Part shown: positions 1 through 9,112 of the stretch, in pieces
Position numbering within the stretch: the first letter of the stretch is position 1
Layout: each line of letters starts with the position of its first letter
Assembly (NCBI GenBank): GCA_930367205.1
Contig: OV884009.1
Coordinates: 82,109,189-82,173,188 of the forward strand
Source: Acanthosoma haemorrhoidale
Taxonomy: Eukaryota; Arthropoda; Insecta; Hemiptera; Acanthosomatidae
DNA: 64,000 nucleotides
Direction: 5' to 3'
Notes under the pieces: generated by a model
The model's database searches: none
What the model was told of the DNA's origin: nothing
The model's input: only the letters and a program-made list of their open reading frames with translations
Made by a program: the position numbers and the translations under genes

Positions 1-72
1 TATAAACCAGTGTTTTAATTGTTATTCGTAATAAAGTTTTTTAAAAGACTCTCCTCTACAAGATTATTTAAC
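1..72 (+). mobile_element. 3' part of an LTR (gypsy/errantivirus-like element), cut by the window edge
   Basis: The segment lies directly before a tRNA-type primer-binding site at 73 and carries a polyadenylation signal AATAAA at 30-35, which is what the R-U5 end of a 5' LTR looks like. The left part of the LTR is outside the window, so its length and terminal dinucleotides cannot be judged. No second copy of this LTR is seen in the window, so the element is truncated on the right. Assignment as LTR rests on position rather than on a matching partner. Confidence 0.55.
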
Positions 73-90
73 TGGCGCCCCGATCAGGCA
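73..90 (+). other. Primer-binding site, TGGCGCCC type
   Basis: TGGCGCCC begins two bases after the presumed LTR end. This octamer is complementary to the 3' end of tRNA-Lys-type primers and is used by gypsy-like elements and retroviruses. Pairing beyond the first eight bases is poor, consistent with decay or a different primer isoacceptor. Confidence 0.6.
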
Positions 91-390
91 CCAGGCAGTA
101 TACTCAGTAAATTCACGGTAGTCCACTATCTAGAGATCCCTCATTTGGCAACGGACAGTGTGACCACTCCAATAGCGTGAGAAGACCGACGCAAATACCT
201 CTGGAAAGAAACCCCACAGGAGAGGAACTCACCGATATTGGGTACTGATTTATTTCAATTGATTTTCACCAGGCAATACCCTAAACAAATTTGTTACATA
301 TCTGAGGAAGTTGAAGGAAGAAAGAAAACTGGACTTAACTGAAGACATCATTCACTTGGTAAATACAATTATTACAAACATTCTGACTTT

Positions 391-903
391 ATGACATCAG
401 TAACTGACAGACTTAACATTTTAAGAAACATTACAGCAACAGAAGAAATGGAAGGAACTAATTATGTAATGTTGAAAGTCAGTGGTTTCAACAAATCCTA
501 TGGAAACCCAAGCGACTTAGTGGCCTTCTTAAACCAGTTGTTATATGTTGCCTCCATAGTAGGTGCATTAGACAACTCACACAGAGAATATAATTTAAGA
601 CAAATACTGAGCTACACTAAATCAAACAAACTCACAGACAAAGCAAAATTTTGTGGCAGAAGAAATTATGACTCAATTGACAAATACATTACAGAATTAA
701 TGAGATATTTCTGGGACAAGAAAACTATCGAACGTTCAATAACGGAAATATTAGAAATGACAATGCATAGAAACGAAGATCCATTAACCTTTACAAACAA
801 ACTAATAACCCTACGAGAGGAATTAGAAGGACAAATTATCTTGGATGATTCAAAAGAAGATTTACAGAAAACATACGAAATGAATGCATTTCCGACAAAC
901 TAA
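391..903 (+). CDS. gag-like polyprotein fragment of the LTR element
   Basis: A 170-codon open frame starts with ATG about 300 bases after the primer-binding site, the usual place for gag. The protein is hydrophilic and Lys/Glu-rich. It has a capsid-like stretch (roughly residues 30-140) with a Gly-Asn-Pro followed by a Leu/Phe-rich helix and a later segment MHRNEDPLTFTNKL, resembling capsid regions of gypsy/errantivirus Gag proteins in pattern only. It is shorter than normal Gag (usually 350-450 residues). The frame ends at a TAA at 901 with no nucleocapsid or zinc knuckle. Identity rests mainly on context: upstream primer-binding site, downstream protease and integrase. It is probably a pseudogene fragment. 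Confidence 0.5.
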   Translation: MTSVTDRLNILRNITATEEMEGTNYVMLKVSGFNKSYGNPSDLVAFLNQLLYVASIVGALDNSHREYNLRQILSYTKSNKLTDKAKFCGRRNYDSIDKYITELMRYFWDKKTIERSITEILEMTMHRNEDPLTFTNKLITLREELEGQIILDDSKEDLQKTYEMNAFPTN

Positions 904-1428
904 TAACCAACCACTGTATAAAACAATTTGTACCCAAATTAAGAAACTTTGTACGATGCAGTATTATAAATAACCTTCGCGACTAACAACGAACGTTAAC
1001 CACTTCCACTATCGAAATTGACAAACAAAAACCTAGTCAACAGTATCATAACACACAACAAAGAAATCCCAACTACCTAGGAAACAATTATGATCTCAAT
1101 TTTAAAAAAACGTTGGAACCAAGACAAGACCAAATACATTAACAAAATTATCAACAAAATTAACAGCGGTCTACACCGAACTATAACCGAGACAATAACG
1201 AGAGACACAACCAATCATGGAAACCACATGAACAAATACATTACTTCAACAAACCAAAAGAAGAAATTAGTCAAAACGAACAACAAAGAGAGAACCAAAC
1301 TGTCTGCACGAGAACCGCGAGTAACGGAATTCATTATACGGAAAACGATAAAGACAATCAAATACAAATACGTACTGAACGTTTAAATTACTTATAAGCT
1401 AAACAAAATGATTTTTTTAAACTACGGC
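904..1428 (+). pseudogene. Decayed gag remainder between capsid and protease
   Basis: The interval between the gag frame and the protease has the same A-rich, Asn/Lys/Gln-rich coding character but is broken by stops and frame changes. One open stretch (1090-1386, 98 codons) is extremely Lys/Asn/Thr-rich and is best read as a remnant of the C-terminal Gag region in a shifted frame. No CCHC knuckle is visible. I see no independent gene here. Confidence 0.35.
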
Positions 1429-1614
1429 ACGAACAACAACGATCCGCCTCCTTTATACCAGAATATCATTTAAATTACACGGATTCGTTGCCGAAAATTA
1501 AAGATAAAAAAGGCAAAACTTGGCTAATTGACACCGGAGCTTCTAAAAATTACATTAATCCAAGTGCATTACCCGAGGGAACAAAAATTAATCGCGAAGT
1601 CATTTGTCATTAAA
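1429..1614 (+). pseudogene. Retroviral-type aspartic protease fragment
   Basis: The translated frame contains TWLIDTGASKNYI near 1518-1556. This is the catalytic Asp-Thr-Gly-Ala-Ser motif of retropepsins with the usual hydrophobic residues before it and the SKNYI continuation typical of gypsy-like elements. A stop follows at 1612. A later piece in another frame (about 1700-1800), with EKYDILL and a TTKEL segment, looks like the C-terminal half of the same protease, so the domain is split by at least one frameshift. It would have cleaved the Gag-Pol polyprotein. Confidence 0.7.
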
Positions 1615-1837
1615 ACTCCAACGGGAAAAGCCAAAGGTACACACAGTGCAATAGTAGATCTCGAGCCTTTACTAGGAGTCCATGAAAAATAAAATTTTTA
1701 ATATTCCCCTTCAGTGAGAAATACGATATCCTACTTCGATATGAAACCACAAAAGAACTAAGCATGGAAATAAAATGTAATACCAATGAATATTATATAA
1801 ACGGTATTTAATTAAAAGAAAAAAGAGACCAAAGATA

Positions 1838-1945
1838 CTCGGAAAATAAAACAGAAAACAAATTGGAATACAAATCGGAAAATGAAACAGAAAACAAATT
1901 GGAAAATAAATCGGAAAACAAAACGGAAAATAAAACAACAACAGA
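1838..1945 (+). repeat. In-frame ENK/ENKTENKL minisatellite inside pol
   Basis: A run of A-rich units, mostly of the form gaaaaya aa(a/t)c, encodes repeating Glu-Asn-Lys tripeptides separated by Thr, Leu or Ser. The unit is about 18 bp with a 36-bp higher-order period. It occupies the position between protease and integrase remnants where reverse transcriptase and RNase H should be. It may be a spacer expansion after deletion of the polymerase domain. The opposite strand gives a spurious Phe/Cys/Ile-rich frame. Confidence 0.6.
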
Positions 1946-2014
1946 AAAAGAAAAAAACAAATACCCTCGAAATAAGGAAGACGAAACTAACTATGATATA
2001 TTGATGACAGTGAC

Positions 2015-3157
2015 ATGAAAGTCTTCGAACAAATGGAAATTACACCAACAAAAAACGGCCAAATAAGTACATATGGAGTGACGATACATTCGCAAAAATC
2101 ATCAAATGATCAAATCTGGATTGTAAACGACGAAAAAATAGTTAATATGGAAAAAAACCAACTAATCATAAAAAAAGCTATTAACTTTTTAAAACCATTT
2201 GGGAAACCAAGACATGAACAGACTATACAAAACCAACAAGACATACAAGATGTGTTTGAACAAATTCTACAACCGAAAACCACTTATGGAATCAACTGTG
2301 ACTCATCCTTACCCATACTGAATACGTGGTACCATGAAACATTTGAGATAATATCACGAACGATACAAGACAATTACCCAACTGTGAAATTAAAGAGATA
2401 CAAAAATATAGCAAAAGACATAGAAATCAAAGAAAAACAATTAGAATTAATAACCAACTATCACAATGGAAAAACTGCACACAGAGGAACAACTGAGACT
2501 TATGACAAATTAAGAAAACAATGTTATTTCCCCTGTATGAAAGAAATTGTTACAGATTATATTAACAAATGCATGATATGTAGAAAAACTAAGTATGAAC
2601 GGAAGCCAATTAAAGCTAAATTTATAGTTACACCTACACCAGAAAAACCTTTTGAAGATTTAATGATTGATACTTTACATTACGAAAGACAATGCATAAT
2701 CACTATAATTGATACTTTTTCAAAAAGACTATTCACAAGAACCGTGAAAAGTATAACAAGTACTAACATATGTGACGTTATAAGACAATACTTAGAACAT
2801 TATAAAACACCAAATTCTATACGAATGGACAACGGAAGAGAGTATAAAAATAACTTAGTTACTAACTTCCTTGAAACCAATGGAATAGAACCAATGTATG
2901 TAACGCCTCATAACTCGAATTCTTTAGGACTTTTGAATCGGGCACACATTAATTGAATTATTAAGGACATTAAATAATCAAAAATTAACTGATAAAATGT
3001 TAACTAACAAACTTTCTTTAGCAACTATTGCATACAACAATACCTTAAATGGAAAACTAGGTATGACTCCTGACAAGATAACACTTGGAACTGACCTGTC
3101 TAACATTAACAGAATGGTACACTTCACATTAAATAATGTGAAAATCATTAAAAGGTA
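2015..3157 (+). pseudogene. Integrase of the gypsy-type LTR element, frameshifted
   Basis: The first frame (2015-2956, 313 codons) covers the pol spacer and then integrase. It holds an H-x5-H / C-x2-C zinc finger (His in YHNGKTAH, Cys in CMIC), a first catalytic Asp in the MIDTLHYE segment, an IIDTFSKR strand, and a second Asp in MDNGREYK. The third catalytic residue expected after HNSNSLGLL reads Asn instead of Glu. Within about 15 bases the frame is lost at TGA 2954-2956. Homologous integrase C-terminal sequence continues in another frame to a TAG at 3155-3157. Integrase would join element DNA to the genome. This copy cannot, because of the substitution and the frameshift. No env-like frame follows: the element is cut off by LINE debris at about 3165. 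Confidence 0.85.
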
Positions 3158-3164
3158 GTTCAAG

Positions 3165-3392
3165 ACATATGATTGGAGAATTTTGGTCCATTTTCGAGAA
3201 CATAGAAGGGAAGAGATCAAGGATGTAAGGTACATTAAGATCGTTAAGAAGGGTTCTCATACTATAATTTACATGATAAAGTAATGGGTAACGTTTACAG
3301 TTATCCATTACCCCTATAACTCTGCCTTGAAAGGCATTACTACAAGCTTTAAGTTTTACAAAACATATGTATTTGAGAATCATAAACAACAA
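3165..3392 (-). mobile_element. Jockey-like LINE fragment, RT C-terminal region (minus strand)
   Basis: Read on the minus strand this piece encodes MRTLLNDLNVPYILDLFPS, which aligns with NKTLHNDLSIPYILELIPS of the better LINE copy at 53218-53478 and with the copy ending near 63410. It is a diverged piece of the region after the reverse-transcriptase domain. Its own 3' tail is absent on the left. It abuts the LTR-element integrase on one side and an oppositely oriented LINE piece on the other. Confidence 0.65.
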
Positions 3393-3539
3393 CCAAAGAC
3401 TCTATAGCAATAGTCACCGACAGACAAGATTTTTATTGACGGCCTGACATCTCCTCCTAACACTACCTCAAACAAACAACTGGCTATTTTGTCTGTGTCA
3501 GAAAGTTATTGAAGGGATGAACACGCACGTTATTTTTAC

Positions 3540-3800
3540 CTTACGACTTAGATCCTGACCATCGGTCTTCCTTAATGCCATACGCCTTCTGTCATCTGAC
3601 AGTGTAGAATACCGTGGGTTTCACCTACTAACTAAAAAAATAACTTGGAACCCATACACAAAACTCAAAGGACAATAACTCAATCGACATTTCCGACAAC
3701 TATACACAATGCTAAACAGGAAATCTTACCTCTCAACAGAAAATAAAATACTGGTATACAAAACCATGTTCAAAGCATTCCGGACTTATATACAATGAAT
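3540..3800 (+). mobile_element. Jockey-like LINE fragment, RT thumb region (plus strand)
   Basis: On the plus strand this piece encodes GFHLLTKKITWNPYTKLK and LSTENKILVYKTMFK, matching GFHLDKRLTWNPHTRLK and LSIENKLLIYKVLLK in the copy at 62090-63410. In-frame stops show it is dead. It is head-to-head with the minus-strand piece at 3165-3392, which comes from the adjacent downstream part of the same element, so an inversion or two independent insertions must be assumed. Confidence 0.75.
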
Positions 3801-3802
3801 AA

Positions 3803-3886
3803 TAATAACAACTTTATTATGATAAAATTACAATCTGCCTTATGGTCAATATGTAATTGTGATAGGTGATCTCATTCATACAATAT
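3803..3886 (-). mobile_element. LINE 3' tail, minus strand
   Basis: The reverse complement matches the terminal sequence found at 61225-61285: a gtatgaatgag segment, then a tgtaattttatcataataaag end. The body that should lie to its right is missing and the second LTR element begins at 3899. Confidence 0.7.
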
Positions 3887-3898
3887 ATATTTATATAA

Positions 3899-4093
3899 GT
3901 TAACTGGCATTAAGACGATTACAAAAGATAAATAATAAACACGAACTAAGAGAGGGGTTAAGCCTCACTCTAAATGTATATAAAGGAGATAGAAGAGAAT
4001 AAAGCTAGTTAAGTTCTATCCTTGTCTTATATAGCCTCACAACGCTATATAGCCCCCCCCCCTTTTTACATGTAGGATTCAGTCTAATCGTAA
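3899..4093 (+). repeat. 5' LTR (partial) of second LTR retroelement
   Basis: The segment from gttaactggcattaagacg to aatcgtaa is repeated with substitutions and indels at 5731-5895 in the same orientation, 1.8 kb away. It is followed at once by a primer-binding site. An internal run of ten C (4053-4062) is present only in this copy. The true left end may be lost, because the LINE tail sits directly upstream and similarity between the two copies stops at the same point. Confidence 0.75.
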
Positions 4094-4094
4094 G

Positions 4095-4113
4095 TGGTGC
4101 CGAAACCTGGGAA
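4095..4113 (+). other. Primer-binding site, TGGTGCCGAAACC type
   Basis: TGGTGCCGAAACCTGGGA starts two bases after the LTR end. Its form and position are those of a tRNA primer-binding site. It differs from the TGGCGCCC site at 73, showing that the two LTR elements belong to different lineages. Confidence 0.65.
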
Positions 4114-4199
4114 CTACGTGCCTGAGATACAGTCCTTGGACTTGAGCATTTAGCGGTCTCAGGTGTCGGGAAACGGGGCGTACCATTAAGTGTTCGGCA

Positions 4200-4703
4200 T
4201 TGAGAGTGAGTGTAATATGGGCAAGAAAAGTTAGCGAAGTTGGAATACGAACTAGCGACGGCAGCCGAGGAACGCACTACGTTAGAATACCAGTTGAACG
4301 AGACTGCCAAGACCACTCAAATGGAACTAGTGAAAATAAGAATCTAAAATTCTTCATTTATACACGGCGTTATCAGCCCATTAGAGCCTTTGACCGGTGT
4401 AACAGGAGACCTGGATCACTTTGTCAAACGAGGCGACCAGATTAAAGAACTGTCAGAACTGGACCAGTAAACGGACGAGCAGGGGGAGCGACAGACCCTC
4501 TACTAGCGACGAGTCATCGAAAGAGGAGAGTGGTCATTCAGAGCGCAGTGGCTTGGCCGGAGAGAGACATGAGGTGAGTGAAGGGGTCCCATGGAAAAGA
4601 GGCCGGCGGGAGCAGAGATCGTGGCGGGACGTTCTCGAGCTGATTGAAGGTATGACGATGGGTGGGGCACTAGGTTGCCCGTGGCGAGGTGGGGGAAAAC
4701 GGG
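4200..4703 (+). pseudogene. Decayed gag region of second LTR element
   Basis: Two short overlapping frames (4200-4445 and 4421-4708) lie between the primer-binding site and the protease. They are Arg/Glu/Ser-rich, GC-richer than the surroundings, and interrupted by stops. No capsid or zinc-knuckle motif can be made out, so the call rests on position alone. Confidence 0.4.
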
Positions 4704-4760
4704 GTTGAAGTTCTAATAGATACGGGGAGCACCTACTTGCTAACTAGCACACGAGGGGCA
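4704..4760 (+). pseudogene. Aspartic protease remnant of second LTR element
   Basis: Codons from 4710 read VLIDTGSTYLLTS: a hydrophobic strand then Asp-Thr-Gly-Ser-Thr, the retropepsin active site. The frame is broken on both sides. It is in the correct order, before reverse transcriptase. Confidence 0.65.
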
Positions 4761-4904
4761 AAGTAATTGGGTGTCAGGAAGTGCCGGAAACAATGCGAAT
4801 GTGTGATTGCTACCGGTAGCGAACCACAGGGAAAACTGTACATATGATAAACTTGATAACCAACGCACCCACCTATGTAAAGGATAGGCGACACCCACAG
4901 GTGA

Positions 4905-5530
4905 TGCGCGAAGTTATTCGAGGAGCTCCGGAAGCAGGGAATCATCCAACCTAGTAAATCCCCGTCTAATACTCCGCTGTAGGTGGTCGAAAAGAAGACA
5001 GGTGAGCAGTATGATAGGCCTAAGAGATACAGATTAGTAGTCGATTATAGGAAGCTCAATGATGCTACGAAGAACGAGCGGTACCCGCTTCTAAGAATCG
5101 AGGATATACTCGATCGATTGTCGGGGGCGGTGGTATTCAGCACGTTGGATCTAAGATCAGGTACCACCAAGTACAGATGTCTGAGGAGGACATTGGGAAG
5201 ACGGCCTTCTCGTGGGAAAGGGGGCACTTTGAATTCGTGGGGATGCCGTTCGGATTAAAAGGTGCCCCCCTGACCTTTCAACGTCTTATGGACGAATTAC
5301 AAAGAGGGTTGGGCGTGGGCTTCTCGCAGGTGTTCATGGACGATTTCGTAGTCTTTAGTAAGATTGAGGAGGAGGATTTGCAGCACCTGCGAAGGGTCCT
5401 CACCAGGGTGCGACAATTCGGTTTGAAACTCTAGAAAGGAGAAGTCCCGGTTTGGACTGCGAGAAATTAGGTTTCTGGGACATGTAGTCTCGCAGGACGG
5501 GGTGCGACCAGACCGCGTTTATACTACGCA
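4905..5530 (+). pseudogene. Ty3/gypsy-type reverse transcriptase, frameshifted
   Basis: Three frames together cover an RT core: an ELRKQGIIQPS segment (about 4918-4960), then RLVVDYRKLND and FSTLDLRSG (4983-5160), then, after a frameshift near 5162-5175, GKTAFSWERGHFEFVGMPFG and FMDDFVVFSK (5177-5434). The catalytic motif is Phe-Met-Asp-Asp rather than the common Tyr-x-Asp-Asp. A further frame has a GHVVSQDGVRPD-like remnant to about 5515. RNase H and integrase are missing before the 3' LTR, so this is an internally deleted dead copy. Its GC content is clearly higher than that of flanking DNA. Confidence 0.85.
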
Positions 5531-5730
5531 ACCTGGTTGTATTCTTTTACCATTATGTCCTCAGATGAAGTAGCTGAGATCTGTCTTTTTGGTTTGTTGT
5601 TATTATTATAAATATTTGTTTATAAGTCTCGCACTTGTGTGTGTTTTTGTACAGCTACAATTTTTCAGTGTTTAGTGACGATCACTCTTATTCTGAACGT
5701 TGTCTCTTGCGAAAGAACTAGAGGGAGGGA

Positions 5731-5895
5731 GTTAACCGGCATTAAGACGATTACAAAAGATAAACAATAAACATGAACTAAGAGAGGAGTTAAACCTCAC
5801 TCTCTTATTTACACTAAATGTATGTATAGGAGATAGAAGAGAATTAACCCAGTTAAGTTCTATCCTTGTCTTATGCGGACTCAGTCAAATCGTAA
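5731..5895 (+). repeat. 3' LTR of second LTR retroelement
   Basis: This is the direct repeat of 3899-4093, from gttaaccggcattaagacg to aatcgtaa. About 200 bases before it (5530-5730) have no coding sequence and could include the left part of a longer LTR. Divergence between the two LTRs indicates an old insertion. Confidence 0.75.
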
Positions 5896-6464
5896 CTTAT
5901 ATATATACAATGATGAATCGATATCGGCTTCAGGGATCAGTGCAACTATATTTTATAGAGATCAATAACCAGAGATTAATAATTGTGGTAGCAATGCCCT
6001 AAAACAAACAAAAAATAATAACATGTCTTTTTTTTTTCATTAGTGGCCTCACAATTACCTCATTCGTTTCTTAATTTCATCACAATCACCCAGATTTTAT
6101 TCGTTTACAAATGAACGACAAATGACTTTTATTAAAGGGGGGTCAAATAAGGAGTGAGATCAAGCATTATTTATTATGCGAATAACGATCCAAAATTAAC
6201 ATGAATAACATCAACGGAACGTTTCAAAATATAATAGCTATGCTGAAATCTCAAGTAAATTTATTTTTATAAATAAAGGTTTCTATAGTTTCGTATGAAA
6301 TAAATTTAATATATAAACTATTTATCAAACGTTTGAGAAAGTACATCCATAAAAATATATTATTGGAGATCTCCCACAAATAACAAATAAATCACAATCA
6401 GCAATCAACATATGCTCTATCGTCACAGAAAAGCACCAAAGTGACCTTGACGTATTATGTGTCA
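5896..6464. other. AT-rich stretch, nothing recognised
   Basis: No open frame of interest, RNA gene or repeat is apparent. The only local features are short T and A runs. Confidence 0.5.
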
Positions 6465-7235
6465 TTGAATATTCCTACAACAATAAATACTATCACACAG
6501 AGACAAAAGGAAAATACATTGAAGAAGGAACTCTCTTGTTACAGTCACACCGAAAACGTGACGTATTATCCAATATTCGTGCAGCCAAGAACAATGAGAA
6601 AAAATACAAGAAGGAATAACATTCAACATGGCAAATGTTGCTAATGATCATGCAGCATTGATATCCATACATAAAAGATTCTGTATTATTAAATATTCCT
6701 ACAACCATTGAAAATAACACACAAGACGAAGAGGAAAAAACTATCAAGGTACAATTTACTGTTTATGGTTTAACCACATAGTCAAGTGGTCAATATGCTA
6801 CTTTATATTAAACACTTTCCTACAACCACGATCAATAACACACAGAATGAGAAGGTGAATACATTGCAGAAATCACTCACTGGTTACGGTCTCATAGGAT
6901 TGGCAAGATGGTTGCGAACTATATAATATAAAATATATAACTATATAAAATATTCCTACAACCATGAAAAATATCACACAAGACGGGGGGGGGACTTGTT
7001 GGAGTTTGGAGCATGGAATTTGCGAGTTATGGTTTTACCGCATTGTTAACTGGACTGGAAATATGCTGTATTAGTATTATAATATTATTCCTATATCCAC
7101 AGACGATAACGCACAGGAGGTGATGGAGAAAACATTTAAGAAGGCACTTGAAAGTTATCGTCTCACAGGATTGACAACTGGAAACATCATGTATCTCTTA
7201 TCAAGTATTCCTTAGGCCACCTCTTAATCACAAAT
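6465..7235 (+). repeat. Degenerate ~120-bp tandem repeat, about six to seven units
   Basis: The motif attcctacaaccat followed by a(t/a)aacacacagacg recurs at 6471, 6574, 6694, 6815, 6952, 7087 and 7207, spacings 103, 120, 121, 137, 135 and 120 bases. Between the anchors other words recur in order, for example a ggtctcataggattgg / cgtctcacaggattg segment. Units have diverged by substitutions and indels. Short frames here (6441-6644, 6493-6747) are chance products. Confidence 0.8.
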
Positions 7236-7334
7236 AATTATAAGTCACCCTCTTCTCGTATCAGACCTTGTATCTATATCATCAGAAAATATGTATCTAT
7301 TTTTCATTATGTTAATAAAGATTATGACGTCAGT

Positions 7335-8010
7335 GAGAGTAGGGGAGAGGTCAGTAGAGTGGGGGGGCCATCCCCACTTCCTCCCTAGCCGCCTGGTGGA
7401 GGGCCACCCCCTCAGACCAAATTAGCATAACGAATCGGACCACCACTTGGAACACTACTCTCTCCTCTCTCTCTGCACTGGCACCTGCTGCTCTAATCAA
7501 AACCATGGACTTCTCATTCAACTACCTCTGCATCTCACTCTCTCTCCTAACCTCGCTATGTTTTAGTCCGGCGTTGTCAGACCCCACACCTTCCTAGTGA
7601 GAATCTCTGCCTTCGTCTCGCTGAAACTAGCACCTCCTTGGGAGAGACCTCTCCCTCGTAGACGATGGTTGCCGTGGCCCTGCAAATTTTCCTAGCAGTT
7701 TCTCCCATGGCAATCCAGTCTGCCTCTTTCCAGTTCACACTCGCCTTTGGGATCTGGACGGTTTTCGCCTACCCTTAGATACCGAGTGTGAATTCGTGGT
7801 CATTCCAAGACCACATAAACTACCTATAAACCAACCCTGTACCTCTTCTCCTGAACATAGTGCTTTGTCGGGGCACACGTCCTATCAAAAAATGGAGTCA
7901 GATAGTAAAGCCGTCATGAAACGATTGTCCAGGTCATAAACTCAAACAACCCTCACTTGTCACCAGGGCTTGGGTAACCAGACACCCCCCTCGTGACGAC
8001 CCAGGAATCT
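7335..8010 (+). repeat. Dispersed repeat family R, copy 1 (class unknown)
   Basis: This stretch aligns with the reverse complement of 19240-20115 over several hundred bases. Shared blocks include ggcacctgctgctctaatcaa (ggcgcttgttgctctgctcga in the other copy), an ATGGA(C/T)TTC start at 7505, ttttagtccggcg, accgagtgtgaa, and gagtcagat. From the ATG the frame reads MDFSFNYLCISLSLL and on to FSPALSDPTPS before a stop, a signal-peptide-like beginning. The other copy begins MDFLFNYLLTSLS. Both copies are broken by early stops. No known transposase or RT motif is visible. Confidence 0.65.
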
Positions 8011-8959
8011 ACAATTTATAATGATATTAAAAAAAAAAACTTGTTTCAGAGAATCATTCCTAGTTCATATCACCACGAACAAAACTTGACAATTTTTTTC
8101 TAAAATTTTTGTCACACCTATTTAAGAAACATGACACACATTTTGAAAAGAGAAATTGTATCTTACTGAACTTCAACGCACTTTGATAAAAATATCCTGC
8201 TGGTAAACTATTGGAAGTTCAAAAACAACCCTTCATCAATGGCATACTCATATAAGACCACGTGCTTTAAGAAAATGGATCAACATGCTAAAAACCTGAA
8301 CTTATCAAAAACTGTATATGTAATACAAAGTAGGGCTCAAAAAGGCATTGGTGAGCCAGTAACCCTCCATTTGCCTTTTGGGCGACGCCTATAAGTCCAC
8401 GGTTGTGCCTCCTGGGTGGACATGGAAACCAACTAAAAGTACAAATAGAGAGATTGTTGCAGATGCTAGAAACAGTTTTAGATTCTGTTAATTTCCATTT
8501 TGTTGAGTTAGAGCCTGCTGTCAAGAAGGAGAAAATGTAAAATCTCCAGTATCTGTACGACAAAAATGTTAAATTAGAGAAACCATTTAATAACGTACAG
8601 CCATCAACACCTGTGAAATACGGTGGCCATTATATCTCTCCATTTGAAAATATATTGTGCTTAGTAATTAATGACTACAATGCTGGTGGTTGTTTACCGA
8701 TGCCGTACAATACTGACTTCACTCACAGCCAAACGATGTTAGTATTTGTCACCAGATTTTCCCACATACCTAAATTGGAATATTCTGAGTTTGTGTCTAT
8801 ATCATTAATTTTTATATCTAAGACATTTTAATTTTTAAGAATGAATTGATACTGTCGATTAATTCCTAGGGCATATGATAAATTAGAATGTTTCCTAATG
8901 TACTTCCTTGAATGTTCATTATTACGTTACGTTATGTATTGGTAATATATTAACTGTAA
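8011..8959. other. Unassigned, with two short unrecognised frames
   Basis: Short frames exist at 8288-8563 (minus) and 8613-8831 (plus). The plus-strand sequence around 8400-8830 has a coding-like look (VPPGWTWKPT, YGGHYISPFENILCLV in different frames), suggesting an old transposon or pseudogene. I recognise no family and the frames do not join. Confidence 0.3.
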
Positions 8960-9112
8960 TTTATATTTGAAGCTTTGAATTAGGTGCTTGTTTACTGTCA
9001 GTTTCTTTTCTACATTGTGTTCTAAGTGGTACACAGCTGTTGTTACTTTTTGAAGTATGTCGTCATATTTAGCTTTATCGTGAGCATCCTTGTTTCCAGA
9101 CAGCCGAGAAAT
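8960..9112 (-). other. Possible coding fragment of unknown origin
   Basis: On the minus strand one frame is open for about 50 codons with a protein-like, charged, helix-prone composition, including RLSGNKDAHDKAKYDDILQK and VYHLEHNVEKKL. It is preceded by an AG (ctcag) that could act as a splice acceptor and has no ATG. It lies about 1.9 kb downstream of the insc stop codon. It could be an exon of a neighbouring gene or a fragment of a retroelement protein. No family is recognised. Confidence 0.2.

Noticed and set aside
1711..1941. Minus-strand Phe/Cys/Ile/Pro-rich frame of 76 codons
   Set aside because: Antisense shadow of the ENK-coding minisatellite.
6465..7235. CRISPR-like array
   Set aside because: The repeats are long and degenerate with no short identical repeat-spacer structure, and the genome is eukaryotic.
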